Shown piece by piece: positions 1 to 9,351 of a stretch of 64,000 nt of DNA. How positions within the stretch are numbered: the first letter of the stretch is position 1; every line of letters starts with the position of its first letter. Under the pieces are notes generated by a model that saw nothing but the letters and a program-made list of their open reading frames with translations, was not told the DNA's origin and ran no database searches. The stretch is from Moellerella wisconsensis ATCC 35017 (GTDB lineage: Bacteria > Pseudomonadota > Gammaproteobacteria > Enterobacterales > Enterobacteriaceae): NCBI RefSeq assembly GCF_001294465.1, contig NZ_LGAA01000018.1:248001-312000 (forward strand). Reading direction: 5' to 3'. Made by a program: the position numbers and the translations under genes.

Positions 1-2
1 TG

Positions 3-1265
3 ATGAAAGTTCTGGTATTAGGTGCGGGCGTTATTGGTGTCACTAGCGCATGGTATCTCGCGCGCCAAGGGCATGAAGTCATAGTCATTGACCGTCAAAA
101 TGCGGTAGCTACAGAAACCAGTGCGGCTAATGCAGGGCAGATTTCACCAGGATATGCAACTCCTTGGGGAGCACCAGGTGTTCCGCTAAAAGCGATTAAA
201 TGGATGTTTGAAAAAAAACATGCGCCTTTGGCTATTCGCCCTGATGGCACATTGTTCCAATTACGTTGGATGTGGCAGATGTTGAAAAATTGCAGCGACC
301 AACGTTACGCTATCAATAAAAGCCGCATGTTACGCTTGGCTGAATATAGCCGCGACTGCTTAAAGCAGTTGCGGGCTGAAACCGGTATTGAATATGAAGG
401 CCGGCAAGGGGGAACGTTACAGCTATTCCGTACTCAGCAGCAGCTTGATCACGCGGCTAACGATATTGCCGTTTTGCAGCAGCAGGGTGTGGCTTATCAA
501 TTATTAACCGCCGATCAATTAATCATCGCAGAACCGGCACTAGAGCAGGCTCAACATAAGCTAAGTGGTGGGTTACGTCTGCCAAATGATGAAACTGGTG
601 ATTGCCAAAAGTTCACGCAAAATTTAGCCACAATGGCGCAAGATATCGGAGTACGCTTTAAATTTGGCCAACAGGTACAGGCGATATTAACCGCGGGAAA
701 TAAGGTCACCGGTATTCAATGTGACGATGAATTACTCACCGCAGATAGTTATGTGGTCGCGATGGGCAGTTATTCGACTAGGTTATTGACGGATTTGGTA
801 AGCATTCCAGTCTACCCCTTAAAAGGTTATTCATTAACTTTGCCAATTATTGATGCCGAGCGCGCTCCCGTTTCAACCGTGCTGGATGAAAGTTATAAAA
901 TAGCTGTAACACGTTTCGATAAGCGAATTCGCGTCGGCGGTATGGCTGAAGTCGTGGGATTTAATTTGCGTTTATCTCCTCAGCGTGCAGAGACACTAAA
1001 AATGGTAGTTAATGATCTTTACCAGGGGGCGGGAGATATCGAAAAAGCGACTTTTTGGACCGGTTTACGTCCGATGACACCGGATGGTACACCGATTGTC
1101 GGCGCAACACATTATCAAAATCTGTTTATTAATACCGGCCATGGGACGTTAGGATGGACAATGGCATGTGGTTCAGCAAAATTGTTGGCTGATATTATCT
1201 CGGGAAACTGCCCTGAAATTGCAGCGGATGATCTGTCGGTACGGCGTTATATGGACAGGCGTTAA
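3..1265 (+). CDS. dadA: D-amino acid dehydrogenase, FAD-dependent (small subunit DadA)
   Basis: DadA oxidises D-amino acids, mainly D-alanine, to 2-oxo acids at the inner membrane and passes electrons to the respiratory chain. The N terminus carries the dinucleotide-binding motif GAGVIG (residues 7-12) for FAD, and the [15 protein letters not shown] block and the C-terminal [15 protein letters not shown] block are typical of the family. At 420 residues it is about a dozen shorter than the E. coli protein (432); the missing part is the variable C-terminal tail. The ATG lies two bases into the window, so the promoter and ribosome binding site cannot be seen. The alanine racemase gene follows by 114 bp, the classic dadAX catabolic operon, in which DadX supplies D-alanine to DadA. 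Confidence 0.96.
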   Translation: MKVLVLGAGVIGVTSAWYLARQGHEVIVIDRQNAVATETSAANAGQISPGYATPWGAPGVPLKAIKWMFEKKHAPLAIRPDGTLFQLRWMWQMLKNCSDQRYAINKSRMLRLAEYSRDCLKQLRAETGIEYEGRQGGTLQLFRTQQQLDHAANDIAVLQQQGVAYQLLTADQLIIAEPALEQAQHKLSGGLRLPNDETGDCQKFTQNLATMAQDIGVRFKFGQQVQAILTAGNKVTGIQCDDELLTADSYVVAMGSYSTRLLTDLVSIPVYPLKGYSLTLPIIDAERAPVSTVLDESYKIAVTRFDKRIRVGGMAEVVGFNLRLSPQRAETLKMVVNDLYQGAGDIEKATFWTGLRPMTPDGTPIVGATHYQNLFINTGHGTLGWTMACGSAKLLADIISGNCPEIAADDLSVRRYMDRR

Positions 1266-1379
1266 TGCGGTGAGGCAAATTCAATAAAGTTGATTTAAGC
1301 AGAAATATCCACAATTATTTCTGGCGCTTCGATAAAAAATACGAAAAAATAGCCAATAAAAACAATAAGAGGAAGTCGA

Positions 1380-2450
1380 ATGCCCCGTCCGATCTGTGCA
1401 AAAATCCACTTGCCGAATTTTACTCATAATTTGTCGATTATTCGCCAGCAGGTTGGCACAGCTAAAATTTGGTCGGTCGTAAAAGCCAATGCTTATGGGC
1501 ATAATTTAGCTAAAGTTTGGCCATTTCTGGCGGCGACAGATGGTTTTGCATTATTAGAGCTTAGTGAGGCGATTCAATTACGCCAAGCTGGCTGGCAGGG
1601 GCCGATTTTATTATTGGAAGGTTTTTTTCATCCATCAGATTTAGCGGTTATCGATCAGTATTATTTGACTACCGCTATTCACAGTGAATGGCAGTTGGAT
1701 GCCTTAGAACAAGCGGATTTATACCATCCAATATCAATATATGTAAAATTAAACAGTGGAATGAATCGGTTAGGTTTTTCACCCACTGATTATCCGAAGA
1801 TTATCTCGCGTTTACAGTCGCTAGATAATATTGCTTCAGTGACGTTAATGAGCCATTTTGCTAATTCGGATAATAGTCAAGGTATTGAATATGCTCATCG
1901 ACAAATTGAAGCCTTTTCAGCATTAAAATTAGCGACTTGTGTCGCTAATTCAGGGGCAATTTTATGGCATCCGAATACTCATTATGACTGGGTAAGAAGT
2001 GGTATTTTGCTTTATGGTGGCTCTCCAAGTGGTTGTTGGCGCGATATTGCTTGCTATCAAGTTAAGGCCACTATGACCTTGTGCGCTGAAATTATTGCAG
2101 TACATCATATTGTGGCCGGTGAATCTATCGGCTATGGCAGCCGCTTTACTGCGACTCAACCTAAACGCATTGCCACTGTCGCTTGCGGATATGCGGACGG
2201 CTATCCTCGTCATGCGCCAACAGGAACACCTGTTTGGGTAGATGGTGTACGTTGTCCGATATTAGGTGCTATTTCGATGGATATGTTAACTATTGATATT
2301 ACTGATTGCCCAACAGCGAAAGAGGGAACCTCAGTGGAATTATGGGGACAAAATTTACCGATTGATGATATTGCTCAGCGAGCGGGTACGGTGGGTTATG
2401 AATTAATGTGTGGGTTGGCTCAGAGAGTACCTATTGATTACGAAATATGA
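1380..2450 (+). CDS. dadX: Alanine racemase, catabolic (DadX)
   Basis: PLP-dependent interconversion of L- and D-alanine. The PLP lysine is Lys35 in SVVKANAYGH, and the catalytic tyrosine sits in the ESIGYGSRF segment near residue 250; C-terminal GYADGYPRHAPTGTPVWVDG and SMDML blocks complete the fold. The length of 356 equals E. coli DadX. AGAGGAAG lies just before the ATG. Position directly after dadA argues for the catabolic DadX rather than the biosynthetic Alr, although with one racemase gene visible it could serve both roles. Confidence 0.95.
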   Translation: MPRPICAKIHLPNFTHNLSIIRQQVGTAKIWSVVKANAYGHNLAKVWPFLAATDGFALLELSEAIQLRQAGWQGPILLLEGFFHPSDLAVIDQYYLTTAIHSEWQLDALEQADLYHPISIYVKLNSGMNRLGFSPTDYPKIISRLQSLDNIASVTLMSHFANSDNSQGIEYAHRQIEAFSALKLATCVANSGAILWHPNTHYDWVRSGILLYGGSPSGCWRDIACYQVKATMTLCAEIIAVHHIVAGESIGYGSRFTATQPKRIATVACGYADGYPRHAPTGTPVWVDGVRCPILGAISMDMLTIDITDCPTAKEGTSVELWGQNLPIDDIAQRAGTVGYELMCGLAQRVPIDYEI

Positions 2451-2594
2451 TTAATTATGAATAAATACGGTAGAATTAAAATTAATTGTAAGCACAGTTA
2501 ACTAAAAATGTGATTTGGTGGGATTCTCCTTGGCACTTAAGGCAGACAACAGTATTATTTGGTCAAATAGTTAATTAATAATCTAGGGTTAGCA

Positions 2595-3347
2595 ATGTCT
2601 AAACATGTTAAATTAGTATCAATGGGTATCGCAGTAGGCTTATTATCAGCATCATCCTTCGCTGGAACTTGGTCTATTGGTGGCTCAGTATTAGCTCAAG
2701 CCTCACCTTATAAAGGGATCAAAGCTAAAGACTATGTCACTCCCGTACCAGTGATTAATTACGACAGTGAAAATTTTTATTTTCACACTTTAGCGGCGGG
2801 TTACTATCTGTGGAATGATGAAGCAGATCAATTATCACTTGATGCACATTACTACCCACAATTTTTCAAACCTAAAGATAATGATGACCACGACATGCGT
2901 CAGCTAGATCGTCGTCGTGATACCGTGATGGCCGGCTTTACTTATAAGCATAATGCACAATGGGGTACCTTGCGAGCAATCGCTTCGGGCGATATTCTGG
3001 GTGTTAGTAATGGATTGAGAGGTGACTTCGCCTATTTATACGGTTTCCAGGGCGATAAATGGTCTATCATGCCAGGTGCTGGTATTGTATGGACGAGCAA
3101 AAATCAAAATAATTACGAATACGGTATTTCATCTAAAGAGTCACGTAACAGTGGATTAAGCCGTTATAAAGCGGGCGACAGCTGGACTCCTTACTTAGAA
3201 TTACAAGCTAGCTACCGTTTCAATCAAGATTGGTCTGTATTTGCTGTCGGTCGTGTTGACCGTTTATCTAATGAAGTTAAAGATAGCCCAATGGTTAATA
3301 AATCAGTTTCTGGGATTGTATGGTCTGGCGTGACATATACATTCTAA
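2595..3347 (+). CDS. mipA: MipA/OmpV family outer-membrane protein
   Basis: A 250-residue protein with a signal peptide (cleavage probably after SASSFA, about residue 23) and alternating aromatic beta-strands ending in a terminal Phe (VTYTF), as in outer-membrane beta-barrels. It belongs to the MipA/OmpV family; E. coli MipA (248 residues) is described as a scaffold linking the MltA lytic transglycosylase and PBP1B. In E. coli mipA also lies near gapA and yeaD, which supports the name. It is followed by a strong intrinsic terminator. Function beyond envelope location is inferred from the family. Confidence 0.88.
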   Translation: MSKHVKLVSMGIAVGLLSASSFAGTWSIGGSVLAQASPYKGIKAKDYVTPVPVINYDSENFYFHTLAAGYYLWNDEADQLSLDAHYYPQFFKPKDNDDHDMRQLDRRRDTVMAGFTYKHNAQWGTLRAIASGDILGVSNGLRGDFAYLYGFQGDKWSIMPGAGIVWTSKNQNNYEYGISSKESRNSGLSRYKAGDSWTPYLELQASYRFNQDWSVFAVGRVDRLSNEVKDSPMVNKSVSGIVWSGVTYTF

Positions 3348-3407
3348 TATGCTGATTTATAGTCTTTATTAAGACTATCGACGCAAAAACTGTAGATATA
3401 ATGAAGT

Positions 3408-3448
3408 AACCCCCAATAGTTGGATAACCAATTACAGGGGGTTTTTTT
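3408..3448 (+). terminator. Intrinsic terminator after mipA
   Basis: Stem AACCCCC (3408-3414) with GGGGGTT (3437-3443), an inner TTGG/CCAA pairing in the loop, then a run of T residues to 3448. Confidence 0.85.
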
Positions 3449-3460
3449 ATGCCAAAATTT

Positions 3461-4405
3461 TCAGGTATTATCGCTAGAGTTATTTTTTTTATAACTATCA
3501 TCTTGAGCGGCATTATCCAAATAGGGATGAAACTCATTATGATCGCGACAACGCATAATGAGTGACATACGTGCAGGCTCGGCATTATCCGGTATCATTG
3601 GTTTATTGATACGGGCGGTTTCAACGCAGATCATCTGCTTGTAACCATTATTCGGCATATCTGGCATGCTGCACGATAACTCTGCCCACGGATTCCAGCA
3701 AACTACATCACTGTGATGATAATGGTGCATTTCAATAGTACGCTGCCAGCCATCATCTCGAACTAAACTGTATTCATCCGATTCAGTATAGATGCGATCG
3801 GTACGTCCATTAACTCTCAGTGTTGATGCATTATATTCTTGCTTATCAGTCACTTTATCTAAATAGTGTGAGCCTAAACCATAGACTGCCGTTTTTTGGA
3901 TATCACTGATATTTAAATAGCTATGCATCGCACAGGTTGCACTGAAATTACCGTAGCTTTCTAATTCAATTTCGCAGGTTTCCCCGAGCTTAAAACGTAA
4001 TATCAATGTGAAGTCATGCGGCCACAGTTTTTTAGTATATTCATTATCAGACAAAGTGAAAGTGAGGATAACTCCATCATCGTGTTCATTATGTGCGGTA
4101 AATTCCCATGGCAAAATACGTGCAAATCCATGGCTAGGTGTGCCGGCAGGACCAAACCATGGCCAGCAAATAGGAATACCGCCACGAATTGCTGTGCCGG
4201 GTTTAAACTCACTATTTTCACTTAACCACAAACAGGGTTTCTGGCCGCTAGGTTGCCAAGCAATTAATTGCGCCCCTTGGAAGCTGATAGCTCCGCGTAC
4301 TTTAGGGTGTGAAATGACAATCAGAGGAAGTTCGCCTAGCTGACGTTGGCTAAGGTAAGGGGAGATCTGTGTTAATACCGGTAAATTAAAAATTTTATCA
4401 TTCAT
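3461..4405 (-). CDS. yeaD: Glucose-6-phosphate 1-epimerase (D-hexose-6-phosphate mutarotase) YeaD
   Basis: Aldose-1-epimerase-like protein acting on hexose 6-phosphates. AIRGGIPICWPWFGPAGTPSHGFAR is the family's phosphate and sugar-binding block, and the catalytic His/Glu region follows (HSYLNISDI, CVETARI). The start was set at 4405 because MNDKIFNLPV aligns with the E. coli N terminus; an in-frame ATG at 4423 would add six residues. At 314 residues it is about 20 longer than E. coli YeaD, because of a polar C-terminal tail rich in Asp, Asn, Ser and Lys. Next to gapA, as in E. coli. Confidence 0.92.
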   Translation of the reverse strand: MNDKIFNLPVLTQISPYLSQRQLGELPLIVISHPKVRGAISFQGAQLIAWQPSGQKPCLWLSENSEFKPGTAIRGGIPICWPWFGPAGTPSHGFARILPWEFTAHNEHDDGVILTFTLSDNEYTKKLWPHDFTLILRFKLGETCEIELESYGNFSATCAMHSYLNISDIQKTAVYGLGSHYLDKVTDKQEYNASTLRVNGRTDRIYTESDEYSLVRDDGWQRTIEMHHYHHSDVVCWNPWAELSCSMPDMPNNGYKQMICVETARINKPMIPDNAEPARMSLIMRCRDHNEFHPYLDNAAQDDSYKKNNSSDNT

Positions 4406-4530
4406 GATAACTCGCCTATTCATACAACCTAAGGATTAGACAAACAGGATTGTTGTGCTAATTAAAGGTCATGGAATACAGAGGAAAATAACATTTCTGT
4501 CCATGGAGCTCGAGCAGTATAAAGTAGATA

Positions 4531-4556
4531 CAAAAGAGCCGCCATAATGGCGGCTC
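4531..4556 (-). terminator. Intrinsic terminator after gapA
   Basis: Nine-base-pair stem GAGCCGCCA/TGGCGGCTC (4536-4544 with 4548-4556) with a 3-nt loop, followed on the minus strand by TTTTG. Confidence 0.85.
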
Positions 4557-4583
4557 GAATATATTCTGAAAACTAATTAGCTA

Positions 4584-5600
<1,017 letters not shown>

Positions 5601-5743
5601 TTAGTGAATTAAGTTGTATTTAAACTTACCAAAACCTTGCCAGCCGTCAAGCGGAATCGTGTCAATTATTGCAAAAGATCAATTCAAAACGCACTAATTG
5701 GTTACTTGTCAGCCATTTTATTGAGTAAATACACCCAAAATGT

Positions 5744-5772
5744 ATTATCAGGGCAGATTGAAATAATTAAAG
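5744..5772 (-). promoter_or_regulatory. Candidate CRP-dependent gapA promoter (-10/-35)
   Basis: On the minus strand GATAAT (complement of 5744-5749) could be a -10 with a weak CTTTAA -35 (5767-5772) 17 bp upstream. The resulting start near 5737 would put the CRP site centre at about -60.5, the class I spacing. Inferred; other gapA promoters are likely. Confidence 0.4.
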
Positions 5773-5789
5773 ATCTTATCAGTAATATA

Positions 5790-5805
5790 TGTGAGATAGG
5801 TCACA
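5790..5805 (-). promoter_or_regulatory. CRP binding site upstream of gapA
   Basis: TGTGA-GATAGG-TCACA, both consensus half-sites exact with the 6-bp spacer. It lies between divergent gapA (start 5579) and msrB (start 6145). E. coli gapA has a cAMP-CRP-dependent promoter, so gapA is the likely target. Confidence 0.8.
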
Positions 5806-6144
5806 AACAGAATTCGAAAGCAGCTTCTAATTAGTTTAGAATAGCATTTGACAATTTTCTGTTAAATTTTTGTTTCAACATAGATTAATTTAATGATTAG
5901 CAAGATCTTTTATCACAGCCATACTGATAATCCATATACTGTAATACATATAAACAATTAATTATATAAAAGTAATTAATCGATATCATGAGAGAGTCGG
6001 TGTGGGAGTGAAAAAATGCAGTAAAATTAATTAAATTAATCAGATAACACGGGTTAATACGCATTTTTAGCCAAGTTTATATTTTACGTTGTTAGCGAAA
6101 ATTAAAAATTGTCCAAAGAAAAAACAACAAATATAGGTACCGTA
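5806..6144. other. AT-rich divergent gapA-msrB intergenic region
   Basis: No convincing gene. The stretch from the CRP site to msrB is very AT-rich with TTAATTA motifs. A 65-codon open frame at 5637-5834 covers the gapA promoter region and shows no family likeness. Confidence 0.6.
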
Positions 6145-6558
6145 ATGTCAAAGTCTAAAGATAATCAAATTGATCTCTCCGATCTTAGTGAAATTCAGCG
6201 TTACGTGACTCAACAAGCCGGAACCGAGCCACCGTTTTCTGGTCGTTTATTGCATCTGCGAGAAGAGGGGATATATTATTGTTTATGTTGTCATGCGCCA
6301 TTATTTCGTTCAGAAACTAAGTTTGATGCGGGATGCGGATGGCCCAGTTTTTATCAGCCAGTCAATGACTCCGCGATAAAATATATTGAAGACAATAGCT
6401 TGGGTATGCAGCGAATTGAAGTACGTTGTCAGCAATGTAATGCGCATTTGGGACATGTATTCCCTGATGGGCCACAACCTACCGGACAGCGCTACTGCAT
6501 TAATTCAGCCTCATTGCGTTTTACTGATGACAATCAGAATAAATCAATCGATGGTTAA
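6145..6558 (+). CDS. msrB: Peptide-methionine (R)-S-oxide reductase MsrB
   Basis: Reduces methionine R-sulfoxide in proteins, repairing oxidative damage in the cytosol. Two zinc-binding CxxC pairs (CLCC and CQQC) and the catalytic Cys in [13 protein letters not shown] are present; [11 protein letters not shown] and [14 protein letters not shown] are the family signatures. The ATG at 6145 gives 137 residues, the E. coli length; a TTG at 6109 would add 12 residues without homology. A TAGG lies about 9 nt upstream of the chosen start. Confidence 0.94.
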   Translation: MSKSKDNQIDLSDLSEIQRYVTQQAGTEPPFSGRLLHLREEGIYYCLCCHAPLFRSETKFDAGCGWPSFYQPVNDSAIKYIEDNSLGMQRIEVRCQQCNAHLGHVFPDGPQPTGQRYCINSASLRFTDDNQNKSIDG

Positions 6559-6882
6559 TTAAATAAAAATAAAGTAACTTATTGATATTAATGGAGTAAG
6601 GTTCAGTAATAGAATCTACAGGCCCTATAATCAACGCATCATATAAGCAATACCCGGGCTTAATCGTTTCAGCTTTGAATGTAAATTAAGTCATAACGAG
6701 AGCTATATAACGAGGGCTCTATGCCCAAATATTAAGCTCAGATATTAAGCCCAAATGGCGAGTATTGACATTAAGCACAGGCGATTAAAATAGGCCAGTT
6801 TTGAAAGATATTAAAACATAGGCAATAACTAATATTTTAAGTCAAGGTGAATAATTTAGCCTTGGCTTGTTGAGGAGTGAAT
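6559..6882 (+). other. Intergenic region msrB-yeaC
   Basis: No gene seen. Holds imperfect short repeats of ATATTAAGC(C/T)CA around 6735-6765 and a small hairpin GTCAAGG/CCTTGGC (6841-6847 with 6860-6866) right before the yeaC ribosome binding site. Confidence 0.5.
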
Positions 6883-7266
6883 GTGAGTTTTGAACCTAAA
6901 TCGGTTGATGTAACGCCGCTGGATTTATCTGAGCCAGCGAGTGAAACTCAAACTGAGGCACTAGATCCACAGCATATCGAGCAGTTGCTTTCGGTTATGA
7001 CGCCAGAAATTTATCAACGTTTAGTAACCGCAGTCGAGTTAGGTAAATGGCCAGATGGGGTTGCTCTCAGTGCTGAACAAAAAGCCCACAGTTTACAAAT
7101 GGTGTTGTTATGGCAGTCGCGGTATAATCATGACCCCGAACATATGACGGTGGGAACAGACGGCAATATCACCATGAAAAGCAAACAGCAGCTGAAATCA
7201 ATGTTTCAACAATCGCTGTTAGCCACCTTAAAGCCGCAGGACAATGACTCGAGTGCTCAGCATTAA
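6883..7266 (+). CDS. yeaC: DUF1315 family protein YeaC
   Basis: Conserved protein of unknown function. Residues from about 35 match E. coli YeaC closely (MTPEIYQRLVTAVELGKWP, then MKSKQQLK), while an acidic, Thr/Ser/Glu-rich extension of about 35 residues precedes the conserved part and the C-terminal tail is longer; E. coli YeaC has 90 residues, this one about 127. The start is a GTG: 6883 has GAGG seven bases upstream; a GTG at 6877 abuts the Shine-Dalgarno and is less likely. Lies downstream of msrB, as in E. coli. Confidence 0.85.
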   Translation: MSFEPKSVDVTPLDLSEPASETQTEALDPQHIEQLLSVMTPEIYQRLVTAVELGKWPDGVALSAEQKAHSLQMVLLWQSRYNHDPEHMTVGTDGNITMKSKQQLKSMFQQSLLATLKPQDNDSSAQH

Positions 7267-7321
7267 ATTTAAATATTAAGTTTGAATATAAAGTTTGAGT
7301 ATAAAAAAAGCGCAATTAAAT

Positions 7322-7350
7322 CAGCGGTTATTAAGCTAACCGCTGTCTTT
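7322..7350 (+). terminator. Hairpin between convergent yeaC and pncA
   Basis: Nine-base-pair perfect stem CAGCGGTTA/TAACCGCTG (7322-7330 with 7337-7345), loop of 6, followed by TCTTTG. The T tract is weak, so termination efficiency is uncertain. Confidence 0.55.
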
Positions 7351-7368
7351 GTATAGAAATTTCCTTGG

Positions 7369-8004
7369 CTATTCTTGTGCACAAAATTGCGCGAGATTGA
7401 TCAAAACAGCACCGTTATCAGCCATTTCTTGCAAGGCGAGTTGCCCATCGTGTGGGGCTAAATTAACGGCACGACAGCCATCGGTAATCACTTCCACGCT
7501 GTAGCCTAATCTCAATGCATCTAATACGGTGAATTTAACGCAATAATCCGTCGCAATACCCAAAATGAATAATTTTTGGATCTGCTGCTGTTGTAGCCAT
7601 GAGTGTAGTTGGGTTTGGCTGCGCTGATCGTTATCGAAAAATGCGCTGTAGCTGTCTATTTGTGGATTTTCACCTTTGGTAAATATTGCATCGATAGCAG
7701 CTTGGTTTAATTGAGGATGCAGCGCCGCTCCGGGGTGGTTTTGTACACAATGTACGGGCCACCAAACCTGTGGCAGTCCATTCAGTAAGCCACATTCGCC
7801 AATATTAGTTCCTGAATTGACTGCAAAACTTAAATGCGTCGCGGGGTGCCAGTCTTGGCTAGCGATGACGTGAATATGGTTCTGTTGGCAATAGGTAATC
7901 GCTTGATTCGCAATATCGATCGCCGTTTCGCTATTCTGGACGGCGAGTGCACCTCCTGAACAAAAATCATTTTGTAAATCAACCAGAAGTAGAGCAGATT
8001 TCAC
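7369..8004 (-). CDS. pncA: Nicotinamidase PncA
   Basis: Hydrolyses nicotinamide to nicotinate in NAD salvage. The catalytic triad is visible as Asp in LLLVDLQNDF, Lys in TKGENP and Cys in GIATDYCVKF; metal ligands are in the DWHPATHLSF segment. I set the start at the GTG at 8004, preceded by GAGGA with 7-nt spacing, giving 211 residues (E. coli 213). An ATG at 8028 overlapping the ansA stop would add eight acidic residues and has no Shine-Dalgarno. Same order as E. coli ansA-pncA; translation is probably coupled to ansA, whose stop lies 16 bp upstream. Confidence 0.93.
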   Translation of the reverse strand: MKSALLLVDLQNDFCSGGALAVQNSETAIDIANQAITYCQQNHIHVIASQDWHPATHLSFAVNSGTNIGECGLLNGLPQVWWPVHCVQNHPGAALHPQLNQAAIDAIFTKGENPQIDSYSAFFDNDQRSQTQLHSWLQQQQIQKLFILGIATDYCVKFTVLDALRLGYSVEVITDGCRAVNLAPHDGQLALQEMADNGAVLINLAQFCAQE

Positions 8005-8020
8005 GTTATCGTCCTCATTA

Positions 8021-9052
8021 TCAGTCATCAGCGTAACTCAATTCACCGCGTAAATTATTTTGCATTAATTCGCGAATATGTGCAGTAGTAAAATTTTGGC
8101 TTAGTAAATAATGCAATTTGGTCAGCGTAGCTTCAAAGGTCATGTCATAACCACTAATAACCCCAGCTTCAGCCAGTGCATGCCCAGTGGCATAGCCTTC
8201 CATATTAACTCGTCCAGAAATACATTGGGTTAGATTAATCACAATAATGCCTCTTTCTGTGGCTTCGCGCAGTAAGCGTAGTAAATCAGGCTGTTGAGGG
8301 GCATTACCGACACCATAAGAACGAATAATCAAGGCTTTTATCGGTTGCTGTAAAATATTATTGATAATATCAATTGATAGTCCTGGGTAGAGCATTATCA
8401 CGCCTATAGGCTGAGGGGTGATATTATGCGTGATAAATTCACCAACTCCGCGTGGTGCGGGGCAGGTAGCAAAGCTACGAATATTAATTCCTGCTTCCAT
8501 TAACGGCGAACAGTTTGGCGAGGTAAAGGCATCGAACCCGTCGGCGTGGGCTTTTACCGTGCGATTTCCACGAAATAATTTATTATTGAAAAATAAGCTC
8601 ACTTCGTTTACCGGATAATTAGCGGCCAAATATAGCGCGTTAAGTAGGTTAGTTTGGCCGTCAGATCGCAGTGCTTCCAAGGGAATTTGTGACCCTGTCA
8701 CGATAACGGGCTTTTGCAGATTTTCAAACATAAACGACAATGCTGACGCGGTGAAAGCCATGGTATCGGTACCATGTAGAATAACGAAACCATCGTATTT
8801 ATCGTAATTTTGGTGAATATCATCGGCAATAATTTGCCAATCTTCAGGCGTAATATCTGAAGAGTCAATTAAAGGATGATGTTCACGCAGCGTAAAAGAA
8901 GGCATTTCAGGCCGGTGAAACTCAGGCATTTTGGCTAATTGTTGTTGTAAATGCCCCGATACAGGCACATAGCCAAACGCAGAATGCTGCATACCAATAG
9001 TGCCGCCAGTATAAACCACATAAATTGATTTTTTTTCTATATCTTTTTGCAT
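8021..9052 (-). CDS. ansA: Cytoplasmic L-asparaginase I
   Basis: Hydrolyses L-asparagine to aspartate and ammonia in the cytosol. The two catalytic Thr regions are YTGGTIGM near residue 15 and LHGTDTMAFTASALSFM near residue 95; TGSQIPLEALRSDGQTNLLNAL and KAHADGFDAFTSPN follow. No signal peptide, in contrast to periplasmic AnsB. 343 residues against 338 in E. coli. First gene of an ansA-pncA unit. Confidence 0.95.
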   Translation of the reverse strand: MQKDIEKKSIYVVYTGGTIGMQHSAFGYVPVSGHLQQQLAKMPEFHRPEMPSFTLREHHPLIDSSDITPEDWQIIADDIHQNYDKYDGFVILHGTDTMAFTASALSFMFENLQKPVIVTGSQIPLEALRSDGQTNLLNALYLAANYPVNEVSLFFNNKLFRGNRTVKAHADGFDAFTSPNCSPLMEAGINIRSFATCPAPRGVGEFITHNITPQPIGVIMLYPGLSIDIINNILQQPIKALIIRSYGVGNAPQQPDLLRLLREATERGIIVINLTQCISGRVNMEGYATGHALAEAGVISGYDMTFEATLTKLHYLLSQNFTTAHIRELMQNNLRGELSYADD

Positions 9053-9275
9053 TATAAAAATCCGACCTGAAGAGAGACAACTAATTAATCGGGATTATAG
9101 AATGAATGCAGTATAAATATTAGATAATAAATGCAATTTATTGGTGTAATAATATTAAGGTGCCAGATTTGGCGCTATTTTAATCTCGTGGATTGAGGGA
9201 GATGGTGTGGCAACTTCATTCAATTAAAAAGAGCATATAAAATGGAATGAAGTAGCCAGTAAGTCAAATAATTAA

Positions 9276-9305
9276 GCGCTCCCAGCTTTAGAACGCTGGG
9301 AACGC
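9276..9305 (-). terminator. Hairpin downstream of sppA
   Basis: Eleven-base-pair stem GCGCTCCCAGC/GCTGGGAACGC with one mismatch and an 8-nt loop, 47 bp past the sppA stop on the minus strand. No T tract follows, so it may be a weak terminator or 3'-end stabiliser. Nothing else is seen in the 300-bp ansA-sppA gap. Confidence 0.45.
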
Positions 9306-9351
9306 CAATACACGTTAATTACTAATATAAGCTAATTAATAGATGCGTTAA

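Noticed and set aside
5637-5834. 65-codon ORF upstream of gapA
   Set aside because: Covers the CRP site and promoter region; no family likeness.
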